Source: Caballeronia calidae (lineage in GTDB: Bacteria; Pseudomonadota; Gammaproteobacteria; Burkholderiales; Burkholderiaceae). Taken from it: a stretch of DNA of 57,525 bases. How positions within the stretch are numbered: position 1 is the stretch's first letter; the number at the start of each line of letters is the position of its first letter. Both the position numbers and the translations under genes were made by a program. The stretch spans positions 1 through 57,525 of the forward strand of contig NZ_FCOX02000048.1 in assembly GCF_900044055.2 (NCBI RefSeq). The letters run 5' to 3'. Below are positions 8,523 through 16,775 of the stretch, in pieces. A model generated the notes under the pieces. It saw nothing but the letters and a program-made list of their open reading frames with translations, had not been told where the DNA came from and made no database searches.

Positions 8523-8987
8523 ATGAGCATCATCGGATACAGCGTCGCGACGATCGACGAGTTCGTCGGGCAGGAATTGGGCGTGTCGGAATGGGTGATC
8601 GTCGATCAGGCGCGCATCGACGCCTTCGCGCAGTGCACCGGCGACACGCAATGGATTCACTTGAACGAGGAGCGCGCGAAGCGCGAAAGCCCTTTCGGCG
8701 GCACGATCGCGCATGGTTATCTGACGCTTTCGCTGCTGGCGACGCTCGCGATCGAAGTGGGCCTCATCCCGTCGGATGCGTCCGCCGGCCTGAACTACGG
8801 CCTCGACAAGGTGCGCTTCATGGCGCCCGTGCGATCCGGCGCGCGCGTGCGCAGCCGCGTCGTGCTGACGTCCGTCGAGCGGAAGAGCGGCGGCCGCATC
8901 CTCGTCAAGACGGATAACGAGCTGCAGGTCGAAGGCGAGGAGAAGCCCGCGCTGATCGCGCAGACGCTCGCGATGATCATGGTGTGA
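8523..8987 (+). CDS. phaJ: MaoC-like (R)-specific enoyl-CoA hydratase
   Basis: This 154-residue hot-dog-fold protein has the MaoC dehydratase signature: D-x-N/TQWIH and, later, GGTIAHGYLTLSLL, in which the Asp and His are the catalytic pair (CTGDTQWIHLNEERA). Such enzymes hydrate 2-enoyl-CoA from beta-oxidation to (R)-3-hydroxyacyl-CoA, the direct monomer for PHA synthase. The neighbouring class II synthase and PhaZ make that role likely here. Its stop codon overlaps a possible GTG of the next gene, and the real phaC start is 45 bp on, so the pair should be co-transcribed. The ribosome site is weak (AAGAG). Confidence 0.82.
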   Translation: MSIIGYSVATIDEFVGQELGVSEWVIVDQARIDAFAQCTGDTQWIHLNEERAKRESPFGGTIAHGYLTLSLLATLAIEVGLIPSDASAGLNYGLDKVRFMAPVRSGARVRSRVVLTSVERKSGGRILVKTDNELQVEGEEKPALIAQTLAMIMV

Positions 8988-9031
8988 CGATCATGCGGAC
9001 GGAGAAGTCGAACATGAAGAAGGAGAAGGAG

Positions 9032-10723
9032 ATGGCAGCGAACACGAGCAGCGAGAAAGACGACATCACGGCCGGTGCAACCGAGGGCATGCTCGGACCC
9101 AATCCGTTCGTCGGGCTGCGCCCCATCGATATGCTCGCCGCTGCCGGACAGATCGGCGCCCAGGCGATGCTGCATCCCACGCTGGTGCTGAAGCAGACCG
9201 CGGCGCTCGCGCGCGACCTGACGTCGGCGATCAGCGGCAAGGACGCACCGTCGCCGCAGAAAGGCGACAAACGTTTCGCCGATGAGGCTTGGCGCGATCA
9301 GCCGCTCTATCGCACGACGATGCACGGCTATCTGGCCTGGCGCAACGCGCTCGCCGGATTCGTCGAGCACTCGGCGCTCGACGACAGGAGCAAGGAACGC
9401 GCTCAGTTCGTGATGTCGCTCATGACGGATGCGCTCGCGCCGACCAACACGCTCGCGGGCAATCCCGCCGCGTTGAAGAAGCTCGTGAAGACGCGCGGCG
9501 CGAGTGCCGTTGCCGGCATGAAGAATCTGCTGACGGATTCGCTCGGCAACAAGGGCATGCCCTCGCAGGTCGACAAGCGCGCGTTTCGCGTCGGCGGCAA
9601 TCTCGGCACGTCGGCGGGCGCGGTCGTGTTCCGCAACGAGGTGCTCGAACTGATCCAGTACGCGCCGGCGACGCCGAACGTGCACGCGCGCCCGCAGCTG
9701 ATCGTGCCGCCGCAGGTCAACAAGTACTATATCTTCGATCTGTCGCCGGGCAAGAGCATCGTCGAGTATCTGGTGAAGAGCGAGTTCCAGGTATTCGCCG
9801 TGAGCTGGCGCAATCCGACCAAGGCACATCGCGATTGGGATATGGACACCTATGTCGCCGCGCTGATCGAAGCGATCGAAGCGGTGCGCGACATCACCGG
9901 CAGCGATGACGTGAACCTGCACGGCGCATGCTCCGGCGCAATGACGATATCGGCGCTGCTCGGCCATCTGGCGAGCCGTGGCGAGAAGACCGTCAATGCG
10001 GCCACGCTGATGGTGGCGGTGCTCGACAATACGTCGCCGTCGCAGCTCGGGCTTTTCACGACGCCCGAGGCCATCGAGATGGCCAAGCGGAACAGCAACA
10101 CCAAGGGCGTGCTGGCAGGCGACGAAATGGGGCGCGTGTTCGCCTGGATGCGGCCCAACGATCTCGTGTGGAGCTTCTGGGTCAACAACTATCTGATGGG
10201 CGAGGCGCCTCCGGCCTTCGACATTCTCTACTGGAACAACGACACGACACGCCTGCCCGCGAAGCTGCACGGCCAGTTGCTCGACATCTTCACGGGCAAT
10301 CTGTTCAGCAAGCCCGGCGCGCTGAATGTCCTCGGCACGCCGGTCGATCTGTCCAAAGTTACGTGCGATACCTACGTGATGGCGGGCATGACCGATCACA
10401 TCACGCCGTGGAAAGGTGTCTACAACACCGCGCGCGCATTCGGCGGCAACACGCGATACGTGCTCAGTTCGAGCGGCCATATCCAGAGCCTGATCAATCC
10501 GCCGGGCAATGCGAAGGCGCAGTTCTTCCATAAGGCGGAGTTGCCCGAAGACGCCGAGGCATGGCTCTCCGGCGCGAAACCCGAAGCAGGTTCATGGTGG
10601 AACGACTGGCGTGCGTGGCTCGCCGAACGCTCGGGCGAATTGCGCGCCGCGCCCAAGGCGCTCGGCAGCAAGCGGCATAAATCATTGGCCGAGGCACCGG
10701 GAACCTACGTGCTCGAAGCCTGA
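9032..10723 (+). CDS. phaC: Class II polyhydroxyalkanoate synthase
   Basis: This 563-residue protein polymerises (R)-3-hydroxyacyl-CoA on granule surfaces. It has the PHA-synthase lipase-like box G-A-C-S-G with catalytic Cys300, Asp455 (GMTDHITPW) and His483 (SSSGHIQS), almost the numbering of Pseudomonas PhaC1. Segments such as MTDALAPTNTL, RNEVLELIQYAP, PPQVNKYYIFDLSPGKS and FWVNNYLMGEAPPAFDILYW match class II (medium-chain-length) synthases, not the class I type usual in Burkholderiaceae. I chose the ATG at 9032 because AAGGAG precedes it by 6 bp and the length then fits class II; an ATG at 9014 is possible. It lies between phaJ and phaZ, so monomer supply, polymerisation and turnover are grouped. 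Confidence 0.9.
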   Translation: MAANTSSEKDDITAGATEGMLGPNPFVGLRPIDMLAAAGQIGAQAMLHPTLVLKQTAALARDLTSAISGKDAPSPQKGDKRFADEAWRDQPLYRTTMHGYLAWRNALAGFVEHSALDDRSKERAQFVMSLMTDALAPTNTLAGNPAALKKLVKTRGASAVAGMKNLLTDSLGNKGMPSQVDKRAFRVGGNLGTSAGAVVFRNEVLELIQYAPATPNVHARPQLIVPPQVNKYYIFDLSPGKSIVEYLVKSEFQVFAVSWRNPTKAHRDWDMDTYVAALIEAIEAVRDITGSDDVNLHGACSGAMTISALLGHLASRGEKTVNAATLMVAVLDNTSPSQLGLFTTPEAIEMAKRNSNTKGVLAGDEMGRVFAWMRPNDLVWSFWVNNYLMGEAPPAFDILYWNNDTTRLPAKLHGQLLDIFTGNLFSKPGALNVLGTPVDLSKVTCDTYVMAGMTDHITPWKGVYNTARAFGGNTRYVLSSSGHIQSLINPPGNAKAQFFHKAELPEDAEAWLSGAKPEAGSWWNDWRAWLAERSGELRAAPKALGSKRHKSLAEAPGTYVLEA

Positions 10724-10858
10724 GCCGCAGCGGAGTTTCATCAGGTGCGATGAGTTCAGCGCGACGCCGCGACACGACGGGCGACGCGGCCTCGCGAGCA
10801 TGCAAGTTGCCGCCCGCCCGGCGCGGCGTTCCATCGACATTTACATGGGACAAGAACG

Positions 10859-11674
10859 ATGAAAACGATGCGCACATTGGATATACAGACCGTCGCCATG
10901 GACGGCCAGCTGCTTCGCGTCGGCATATGGCGCGGCAGCGATGCATCGCCGCCGCTCGTCATCTTCAACGGCATCGGCGCCAATCTCGAACTGGTTCAGC
11001 CCTTCGCCGACGCACTCGGTGACGTGGAAGTCGTGATTTTCGATATTCCCGGCGTCGGCGGATCGCCCGCGCCGCTCGTGCCGTATCGCTTCTCCACGCT
11101 GGCGGTGTTGACCGACAAGCTGCTCGCTAAGCTCGGCTATGCCGGGCCGGTGGACGTGCTCGGCGTTTCGTGGGGCGGCGCGCTCGCGCAGCAGTTCGCG
11201 TATCTGTATCCGTATCGATGCCGGCGCCTCGTGCTGGCTGCGACGTCGCCGGGCGTCATCATGGTGCCGGGCCGGCTTTCCGTGCTGTCGAAGCTGGTTG
11301 GCGCGCGCCGCTATCGGGACCCCGATTATCTGCGTGAAGTGGGCGCGGAAATCTATGGCGGCGCGTACCGGAACGATCCTGACCTGCTCGAAGAGCATGG
11401 CCGTCATATTCAGGCGCCGGGCGGCCGTGGCTATCTTTATCAACTGCTGGCCACGTGCGGATGGAGCAGCCTGCTGTGGCTCGGCGCGCTGCGTCAGCAG
11501 ACGCTCGTCATGCACGGCGACGATGATCCCATCGTCCCGCTCGTCAACGCGAAAATTCTCGCAGGCCGTATCCGTCAGGCGACGCTTCACGTCATCGAGG
11601 ACGGCCATCTCTTCCTGATCACGCGAACGAGCGAAGTCGGTCCGCTGGTGCGCGACTTCCTGCGCGGCGCGTAG
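10859..11674 (+). CDS. phaZ: Intracellular mcl-PHA depolymerase, alpha/beta hydrolase
   Basis: This 271-residue alpha/beta-hydrolase closely follows Pseudomonas PhaZ: it has FNGIGANLELVQPFADAL, FDIPGVGGSPAP, the lipase box GVSWGGA with nucleophile Ser, TSPGVIMVPG, and the acid/base motifs MHGDDDPIVP and EDGHLFLITR. It would hydrolyse stored medium-chain PHA to release 3-hydroxyacids. It follows phaC by 135 bp in the same orientation, as in Pseudomonas phaC1-phaZ. A second ATG six bases on is also possible. There is no signal peptide, in agreement with an intracellular depolymerase. Confidence 0.85.
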   Translation: MKTMRTLDIQTVAMDGQLLRVGIWRGSDASPPLVIFNGIGANLELVQPFADALGDVEVVIFDIPGVGGSPAPLVPYRFSTLAVLTDKLLAKLGYAGPVDVLGVSWGGALAQQFAYLYPYRCRRLVLAATSPGVIMVPGRLSVLSKLVGARRYRDPDYLREVGAEIYGGAYRNDPDLLEEHGRHIQAPGGRGYLYQLLATCGWSSLLWLGALRQQTLVMHGDDDPIVPLVNAKILAGRIRQATLHVIEDGHLFLITRTSEVGPLVRDFLRGA

Positions 11675-11694
11675 TTCGGACCAAAAAAGCGGAC

Positions 11695-11745
11695 GTAAAA
11701 AAACCGGCTCCCGCCGTGTTCGAGATGAACACGGACGGGAGCCGG
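11695..11745 (-). terminator. Strong intrinsic terminator for the acyl-CoA dehydrogenase gene
   Basis: CCGGCTCCCG (11704-11713) pairs with CGGGAGCCGG (11736-11745) and inner CCGTGTTC with GAACACGG, giving a stem of about 18 bp. The A-run just left of the stem is a U-run in reverse-strand RNA, so it best serves the leftward gene at 11772. It also sits 30 bp past the phaZ stop. Confidence 0.85.
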
Positions 11746-11771
11746 ACGCAAGTCCGCTCCCCGTCATTACT

Positions 11772-13562
11772 TCAGAACTGATCCTCGTCGAGCGCGAGCA
11801 CGCCCTGATCGCTCTTCGCGCTGACGATCGATGCCTCCAGCGCAACGGCCTGCGGCAGCACGTGATCCGCGAAGAAATGCGCGGTCGCGATCTTCGCGCC
11901 GTAGAACGCGGGATCGTCGGCGCGTTTCGTGTGCGCGACGATCAGCGCGCGCGCCATTTGCCAGCCCGACAACACGATGCCCGCGAGCTTCAGATACGCG
12001 ACGCTGCCCGCGAACACGGCTTTCGGGTCCGCCTTCGCGTTTTGCAGCATGTACTCGACGGTGCTCGCGAGTGCGGCGCGTCCGGCCGACAGTCGGCGAT
12101 GCATCGCGTCGAAGGCGGCGCCGTCATGCTGTTGGAGCGCGGCGAGCGTTTCGTCGATCTCGGCGAGAATCGCGCGGGCGGCGGCACCGCCGTCGCGGAG
12201 CGTCTTGCGGCCGATCAGATCGTTGGCCTGGATCGCGGTCGTGCCTTCATAGATCGTCAGGATGCGTGCATCGCGGTAGTGCTGCGCCGCGCCCGTCTCC
12301 TCGATGAAGCCCATGCCGCCGTGCACCTGCACGCCGAGGCTCGTGACGTCGATCGACATTTCCGTGCTCCAGCCCTTCACGACCGGCACGAGGTATTCGT
12401 AGATGGCCGCATGATGCGCGCGCGTGTCGGCGTCGGCCGCGCGATGCGCGATGTCCGAATGCGCCGCCGCGACATAGGCGAGCGCGCGGGCGCCTTCGGT
12501 CAGCGCGCGCATCGTCGCGAGCATGCGGCGCACATCCGGATGCTGAATGATGGCGACGGACCCCTTCGCGGAACCATCGACGGGACGGCTTTGCACGCGA
12601 TCCTTCGCGTAGGCGGCGGCCTGCTGATAGGCGCGATCCGACACCGCGATGCCCTGCACGCCGACCGCGAAGCGCGCTGCGTTCATCATGATGAACATGT
12701 ATTCGACGCCGCGATTCTCCTCGCCGATCAGATAGCCGGTCGCGCCGCCCTGATCGCCGTATTGCAGCACGGCGGTCGGGCTCGCCTTGATGCCGAGCTT
12801 GTGTTCGATCGATACGCAATGCACGTCGTTGCGCGCGCCGAGCGAGCCGTCGTCGTTCACCATGAACTTCGGCACGAGAAAGAGCGAGATGCCTTTCACG
12901 CCCTCGGGTGCGCCCGGCGTGCGCGCCAGCACGAGATGGACGATGTTCTCCGCCATGTCGTGCTCGCCGTAGGTGATGAAGATCTTCGTGCCGAACACCT
13001 TGTACGTGCCGTCGCCCTGCGGTTCCGCCCGCGAGCGCACCAGCGCGAGATCGGAACCGGCCTGCGGCTCCGTGAGGTTCATCGTGCCGGTCCATTGGCC
13101 GGAGATGAGCTTCGGCAGGTAGCGCTGTTTGAGTTCGTCGGAACCGGCGGTCAGGAGCGCTTCGATCGCGCCGTCGGTCAGGAGCGGGCAGAGCGCGAAC
13201 GACATGTTCGCGGCGTTCAGCATCTCGATGCACGGCGTGGCGATGAGCTTCGGTAGTTCCTGCCCGCCGAACTCGGCCGGATGCACGACGCCTTGCCAGC
13301 CGCCTTCGCCGTATTGACGGAACGCTTCCTTGAAACCGGGCGTCGTGGTGACTTCGCCGTCGTGCCACTCGCTCGGATGCTGATCGCCCTGCGCGTTGAG
13401 CGGGGCCAGAATTTCGCCGTTGAACTTCGCGGCCTCGTCGAGGACGGCCTGGGCGGTTTCGAGCGTGGCATCCTCGAAACCCGGCAACGCGGCAACTTCC
13501 GCGATGTCGGCGAGTTCATCGATCACGAACAACATGTCCTTCAGCGGCGCGGTATAGCTCAA
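11772..13562 (-). CDS. Acyl-CoA dehydrogenase, long C-terminal-extension type
   Basis: This 596-residue FAD enzyme oxidises an acyl-CoA to the 2-enoyl-CoA. The usual three ACAD domains are present: N-terminal helices, a middle beta domain (MNLTEPQAGSDLALVRSRA and KIFITYGEHDM) and the C-terminal helical domain (VQVHGGMGFIEETGAAQHYRDARILTIYEGTTAIQANDLIGRKTL). An extra C-terminal domain of about 120 residues places it with the DmdC-like/long ACADs. The start is probably a TTG at 13562 (reading M-S-Y-T-A-P) after GGAGAG. It faces the pha cassette and could feed enoyl-CoA to PhaJ, but that link is only from position. The exact chain-length preference is unknown. Confidence 0.88.
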   Translation of the reverse strand: MSYTAPLKDMLFVIDELADIAEVAALPGFEDATLETAQAVLDEAAKFNGEILAPLNAQGDQHPSEWHDGEVTTTPGFKEAFRQYGEGGWQGVVHPAEFGGQELPKLIATPCIEMLNAANMSFALCPLLTDGAIEALLTAGSDELKQRYLPKLISGQWTGTMNLTEPQAGSDLALVRSRAEPQGDGTYKVFGTKIFITYGEHDMAENIVHLVLARTPGAPEGVKGISLFLVPKFMVNDDGSLGARNDVHCVSIEHKLGIKASPTAVLQYGDQGGATGYLIGEENRGVEYMFIMMNAARFAVGVQGIAVSDRAYQQAAAYAKDRVQSRPVDGSAKGSVAIIQHPDVRRMLATMRALTEGARALAYVAAAHSDIAHRAADADTRAHHAAIYEYLVPVVKGWSTEMSIDVTSLGVQVHGGMGFIEETGAAQHYRDARILTIYEGTTAIQANDLIGRKTLRDGGAAARAILAEIDETLAALQQHDGAAFDAMHRRLSAGRAALASTVEYMLQNAKADPKAVFAGSVAYLKLAGIVLSGWQMARALIVAHTKRADDPAFYGAKIATAHFFADHVLPQAVALEASIVSAKSDQGVLALDEDQF

Positions 13563-13885
13563 TTTGTCTCTCCGGATGAATAAGGTGTGCGCGCCGTGGC
13601 AGCGGTCGAGAGAGCTTGCCGGTGCGCGCGCCGTACTCCGATGAAGCGTTGTTTCCCCATTCGGAGCGTCTCGAACCCGATCATAGGACGGGGCCGTTGC
13701 GGGACGCGCCTCCCGCGGCGGGAGGGTGCGTGCGGCCGATGCGCCGGAGACATCGTCCCTTGTTGACGCAAATCAACGGCGCGCGGGGCGGACAAGGTAT
13801 CTTGGACACGCGCGAGGCCACGGCTTCTGCGGTTGCGCCGCAGGGCAGTGCGCCCGAATACCGATGATTCAACCGCCTGGAGATC
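13563..13885. other. Intergenic promoter region with FNR box
   Basis: These 323 bp lie between divergent genes. No open frame here has coding character. The only clear element is the FNR palindrome at 13763-13776, annotated separately. Confidence 0.6.
13763..13776. promoter_or_regulatory. FNR/Anr box before CBS-BON gene 1
   Basis: TTGACGCAAATCAA matches the FNR consensus TTGAT-N4-ATCAA at 9 of 10 positions. It lies 109 bp before the ATG at 13886. Confidence 0.75.
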
Positions 13886-14581
13886 ATGATGCAAGCACGC
13901 GATGTAATGACCACTTCCGTAATTTCCGTGACCCCCGAGACCACGGTTCGCGAGCTGGCGGTGCTGCTGATGCAGCATCGGATCAGCGCGGCGCCTGTCG
14001 TCGATCAGGACAAGCATGTCATCGGCGTGGTCAGCGAAGGCGACCTGCTCCATCGCGACGAGATCGATACGGAAAGGAAGACGCGCCATTCGTGGTGGCT
14101 CGGCGTGCTTTCCGACAACGGCGCGGCCGACTACATCAAGTCGCACGCGCGCACGGTCGGGGAGATCATGACCCGCGATCCCATTTGCGTCGATGAGACG
14201 GTGTCGCTCGCCGATATCGCGTCGATTCTCGAAAGCCATCACATCAAGCGCGTGCCCGTGCTGCGCGACGGGCGCCTCGTCGGCATCGTGAGCCGCGCGA
14301 ATCTCGTGCAGGCGCTGGCCACGGCGCTCCTCGAAAAGCATGCCCCGAGCGCGTCGTCGAACGATGCCGAAATCCGCGCGATGCTCATGGGCGAGCTGGC
14401 GGGACGCGGCTGGGCGTTCCCCGGACGCAATATCGTCGTGCGCGACGGCGTCGTGCATCTGTGGGGCGTGGTGTGGTCGAGCGATCAGCTCGACGCCATG
14501 CGCATCGCGGCGGAGAGCATTCCGGGCGTGAAGTCGGTCGAAGATCACACGATTCCTTATCCGGTGATGCCGGGACTGTGA
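13886..14581 (+). CDS. CBS-CBS-BON domain protein 1
   Basis: The 231-residue cytosolic protein has two CBS domains (about residues 7-60 and 90-145: ARDVMTTSVISVTPETTVREL... and GEIMTRDPICVDETVSLADIA...) followed by a BON domain (about 160-225, IVVRDGVVHLWGVV...AAESIPGVKSVED). CBS pairs sense adenine nucleotides; BON domains usually contact phospholipid or surfaces. A conserved linker (RHSWWLGVLSDNGAADYIKSHA) separates the CBS repeats. A close paralogue lies at 16037. GGAG precedes two consecutive ATGs at 13886 and 13889, so either may start. The upstream FNR box suggests induction in low oxygen. Confidence 0.88.
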   Translation: MMQARDVMTTSVISVTPETTVRELAVLLMQHRISAAPVVDQDKHVIGVVSEGDLLHRDEIDTERKTRHSWWLGVLSDNGAADYIKSHARTVGEIMTRDPICVDETVSLADIASILESHHIKRVPVLRDGRLVGIVSRANLVQALATALLEKHAPSASSNDAEIRAMLMGELAGRGWAFPGRNIVVRDGVVHLWGVVWSSDQLDAMRIAAESIPGVKSVEDHTIPYPVMPGL

Positions 14582-14636
14582 ACCGGGTCGGCCTCGCGCG
14601 GCGCGGCACACTGACGGCCGCCGCCGCGCGAGGCGC

Positions 14637-15236
14637 TCAAGCATCCCGATGGGTTTCGGCGACCGCCGGCACCGCATTGGCGATCAGGCGGTACAAGCTC
14701 TCCAGACTCTCGCCTTCGAAAGTCGCCTCGCGGAACGGGTCCGAGCGGTTCTCGACCGCCGCGTCGAAATGCGCCCAGTCGGCGTCCGAGAGAAAGCGCT
14801 GCGCGGCGGGGAGAATCATCGTCTCCTCGACGCGCCTGTGATGCGCGCAAAAATCGACATACTGCTCCATCAGCGTGCGCAGCCCGGACACGGCCGCCTT
14901 GCCCTTCAGCTCGAAGCGCGTGAGCGCGTGCTCCAGACCGCGCAGGCGCGCTTCGCCTTCGATGTGCTCGCGATGCAGTTCGTCGAGCACGTCGTCGAAC
15001 TCGTCGGTACGGTTTCGCAGCGCGGCGAAGAGAAAGCGGTCCTCCATCGGGTGATGGAACTGCTCCGGATATTCGCGGATGTAGTAGAGCATGGCGCGCA
15101 GCACGATGGGATCGGGCGCGGGTCCGCCTTCGCCGAGTATGCGGACGAAATCGAGCATGGCCGTCGTGACGGAGGCGAGGCGCTTGTGATCCAGACGAAT
15201 GACGTGCAGGGCGGCACGTTCCGCGGCTTCGTTCAT
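14637..15236 (-). CDS. Hemerythrin-like (HHE) domain protein
   Basis: The 199-residue helical protein carries the hemerythrin metal-ligand pattern: a His in RLDHKRL, HHPMEDRFLF, HREHIEGE and HHRRVEETMILP, each at the expected helix position for a di-iron site. Such proteins bind oxygen, NO or iron, or sense redox state. The chosen ATG has GGGAG 6 bp upstream; an in-frame ATG about 40 bp upstream is an alternative. An FNR-like box lies 58 bp upstream. Its neighbours (CBS-BON proteins and a flavohemoprotein) fit a role under low oxygen or nitrosative stress. Confidence 0.85.
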   Translation of the reverse strand: MNEAAERAALHVIRLDHKRLASVTTAMLDFVRILGEGGPAPDPIVLRAMLYYIREYPEQFHHPMEDRFLFAALRNRTDEFDDVLDELHREHIEGEARLRGLEHALTRFELKGKAAVSGLRTLMEQYVDFCAHHRRVEETMILPAAQRFLSDADWAHFDAAVENRSDPFREATFEGESLESLYRLIANAVPAVAETHRDA

Positions 15237-15293
15237 GGCGGCTCCCGATGGCAGAGATCGTCTCCATTCTTTCATCGCGCCTCGGCCAGGCGA

Positions 15294-15307
15294 TTGATCT
15301 GGATCAG
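15294..15307. promoter_or_regulatory. FNR/Anr box before hemerythrin gene
   Basis: TTGATCTGGATCAG matches the FNR consensus at 9 of 10 positions. It is 58 bp upstream of the hemerythrin ATG on the reverse strand, close enough for a class II activator site. Confidence 0.7.
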
Positions 15308-15482
15308 CCAGCGTGAGCGCGAACGCGGCCTCGCATTGCGTCGATCGCCCATTTCGAGGTTGCCGTTTCATGTCACGGTCGCATAAAGTGAGTGAGAAGC
15401 ATCGCGCCGTTCCGTGAATCGACGTCTGTATTCGAAGCAATTCAGGGGAATTGTTTCTCTCGGTGTTGACTGGAGCAGGCAA

Positions 15483-15887
15483 ATGAACAAGTTGCTTATA
15501 ACCGGTCCCGCGACGACGATCGCGCCGACCGGCGCGCTCACCCTGGGCCGTCAAACCGACGACATGCTCGACTTCGTCGCGCCGCGTTCATCGGCCGGGA
15601 CGGAGTACGGCGGCACGCACTTCGCGCATCCCTTCGACATCGACCATCTGAACGACTCGTTTCAGATCAATCATTCCGTGAAATACGTGAGCCTGGTTTT
15701 CCCGGTTGACCGAGATGCCCGATTACCGCTTGTCACGCCGCACCGATTTCTATATTCAAAGCGTATGGCAGCGGGGAGTTCCAGCGGCACTACGCCGCTG
15801 AACGTGGCGTGGATCGATGGCGTGAGCGTTCCGTCCGCGACGAGCGATCAGATTCAGGCGACCGCCGGCACGACACATCGCTTCTGA
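15483..15887 (+). CDS. Hypothetical 134-residue protein, doubtful
   Basis: The frame starts at an ATG with GGAG 8 bp upstream and reads MNKLLITGPATTIAPTGAL. The product has no recognised domain, signal peptide or membrane segment. Its centre (SSAGTEYGGTHFAHPFDIDH) has ordinary amino-acid composition, unlike the Arg/Ala-rich shadow frames, and the frame has no overlapping rival. It occupies the gap between the hemerythrin and the second CBS-BON gene. It may be a real small gene or a decayed one. Confidence 0.4.
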   Translation: MNKLLITGPATTIAPTGALTLGRQTDDMLDFVAPRSSAGTEYGGTHFAHPFDIDHLNDSFQINHSVKYVSLVFPVDRDARLPLVTPHRFLYSKRMAAGSSSGTTPLNVAWIDGVSVPSATSDQIQATAGTTHRF

Positions 15888-15926
15888 CGCGTCCGCAGAA
15901 ACCGGGCGGCCGGCATCGCATCAGGT

Positions 15927-15940
15927 TTGATCTGGATCAA
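15927..15940. promoter_or_regulatory. Perfect FNR/Anr box before CBS-BON gene 2
   Basis: TTGATCTGGATCAA is a full match to the FNR consensus and lies about 97-103 bp before the start of the second CBS-BON gene. Confidence 0.85.
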
Positions 15941-16036
15941 ACCACGGCGCCCGGCCCGCCGACGGATTGGCGAAGGCCGCACGCGAACCCGCGGTCCAAC
16001 AACCGTCACACGACGGTGCTGTTTTCCTTGAAGGAG

Positions 16037-16738
16037 ATGAACGTGCGAGCTTCTGACATCATGACGACTTCGATCATCACCGCCAGCCCGGACATGTCCG
16101 TGCGGCAGGCCGCGGGGACGATGGTGTTCGCCGGCATCAGCGGGATGCCCGTCGTCGACGAGTCCGGCAAGCTGCTCGGCATGATCACGGAGGGCGATCT
16201 GATGCATCGCGCGGAGATCGGGACCGGCGTCAAGCAGCGTGCGTGGTGGCTCGAACTGGTCGCGTCGACGAGCGAGCTGGCGACGCAGTACGTGAAGGAG
16301 CATGCGAGGAAGGTCAGGGACGTGATGACCACCGACGTCACGACCATCACCGAATCATGCCCGGTCGGGGATATCGCCGAGCTGCTCGATCGCCGCCATA
16401 TCAAGCGCGTGCCGGTCATGCGCGACGGCAAGGTGGTCGGCGTCGTGAGCCGCGCCAACCTGATACGCGCGCTCGTGACGATGGCGCCCGAGCTGCCCGC
16501 CACGGCGGAGAACGGCGATCACGCGATCCGCGAGGACGTGCTCGCCGCCATGGCAGGCCAGCCCTGGGCGATGGCGCGCGAGAACGTCATCGTCGAGAAC
16601 GGGACGGTGCATCTGTGGGGGCCTGTCGTCGGCGCGGACGAAGGCAACGCGATTCGCGTCACGGCCGAGAACGTCGCGGGCGTCAAGGACGTCGTCACGC
16701 ACTTCGGACGTCCGCCGTCGGATTCGTCGCTGGGATAG
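16037..16738 (+). CDS. CBS-CBS-BON domain protein 2
   Basis: About 233 residues with the same layout as the protein at 13886: two CBS domains (VRASDIMTTSIITASPDMSVRQA; VRDVMTTDVTTITESCPVGD), a WW-containing linker (QRAWWLELV) and a C-terminal BON domain (VIVENGTVHLWGPV...AENVAGVKDVV). It probably senses adenylates and acts in stress or low-oxygen physiology. The start deserves care: AAGGAG at 16031-16036 abuts the ATG with no spacing, whereas a GTG at 16043 (reading V-R-A-S) has the ideal 6-bp spacing and may be the true start. A perfect FNR box lies upstream. The two copies are divergent enough to be old duplicates. Confidence 0.87.
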   Translation: MNVRASDIMTTSIITASPDMSVRQAAGTMVFAGISGMPVVDESGKLLGMITEGDLMHRAEIGTGVKQRAWWLELVASTSELATQYVKEHARKVRDVMTTDVTTITESCPVGDIAELLDRRHIKRVPVMRDGKVVGVVSRANLIRALVTMAPELPATAENGDHAIREDVLAAMAGQPWAMARENVIVENGTVHLWGPVVGADEGNAIRVTAENVAGVKDVVTHFGRPPSDSSLG

Positions 16739-16775
16739 CACCGACAATCGTTCGCCAACGGCCGGGAGGAACCCG

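Noticed and set aside
8795..10531. 578-codon reverse frame inside phaC
   Set aside because: It is Arg/His/Ala-rich, lies fully opposite a well-matched PHA synthase and has no ribosome site; typical shadow of a high-GC gene.
11862..13256. 464-codon forward frame opposite the acyl-CoA dehydrogenase
   Set aside because: Arg/His-rich shadow frame; the reverse-strand enzyme has complete domains and a terminator.
15462..15480. Additional FNR-like box (TTGACTGGAGCAGG) before the 134-residue frame
   Set aside because: The right half-site matches poorly; below the standard of the other boxes.
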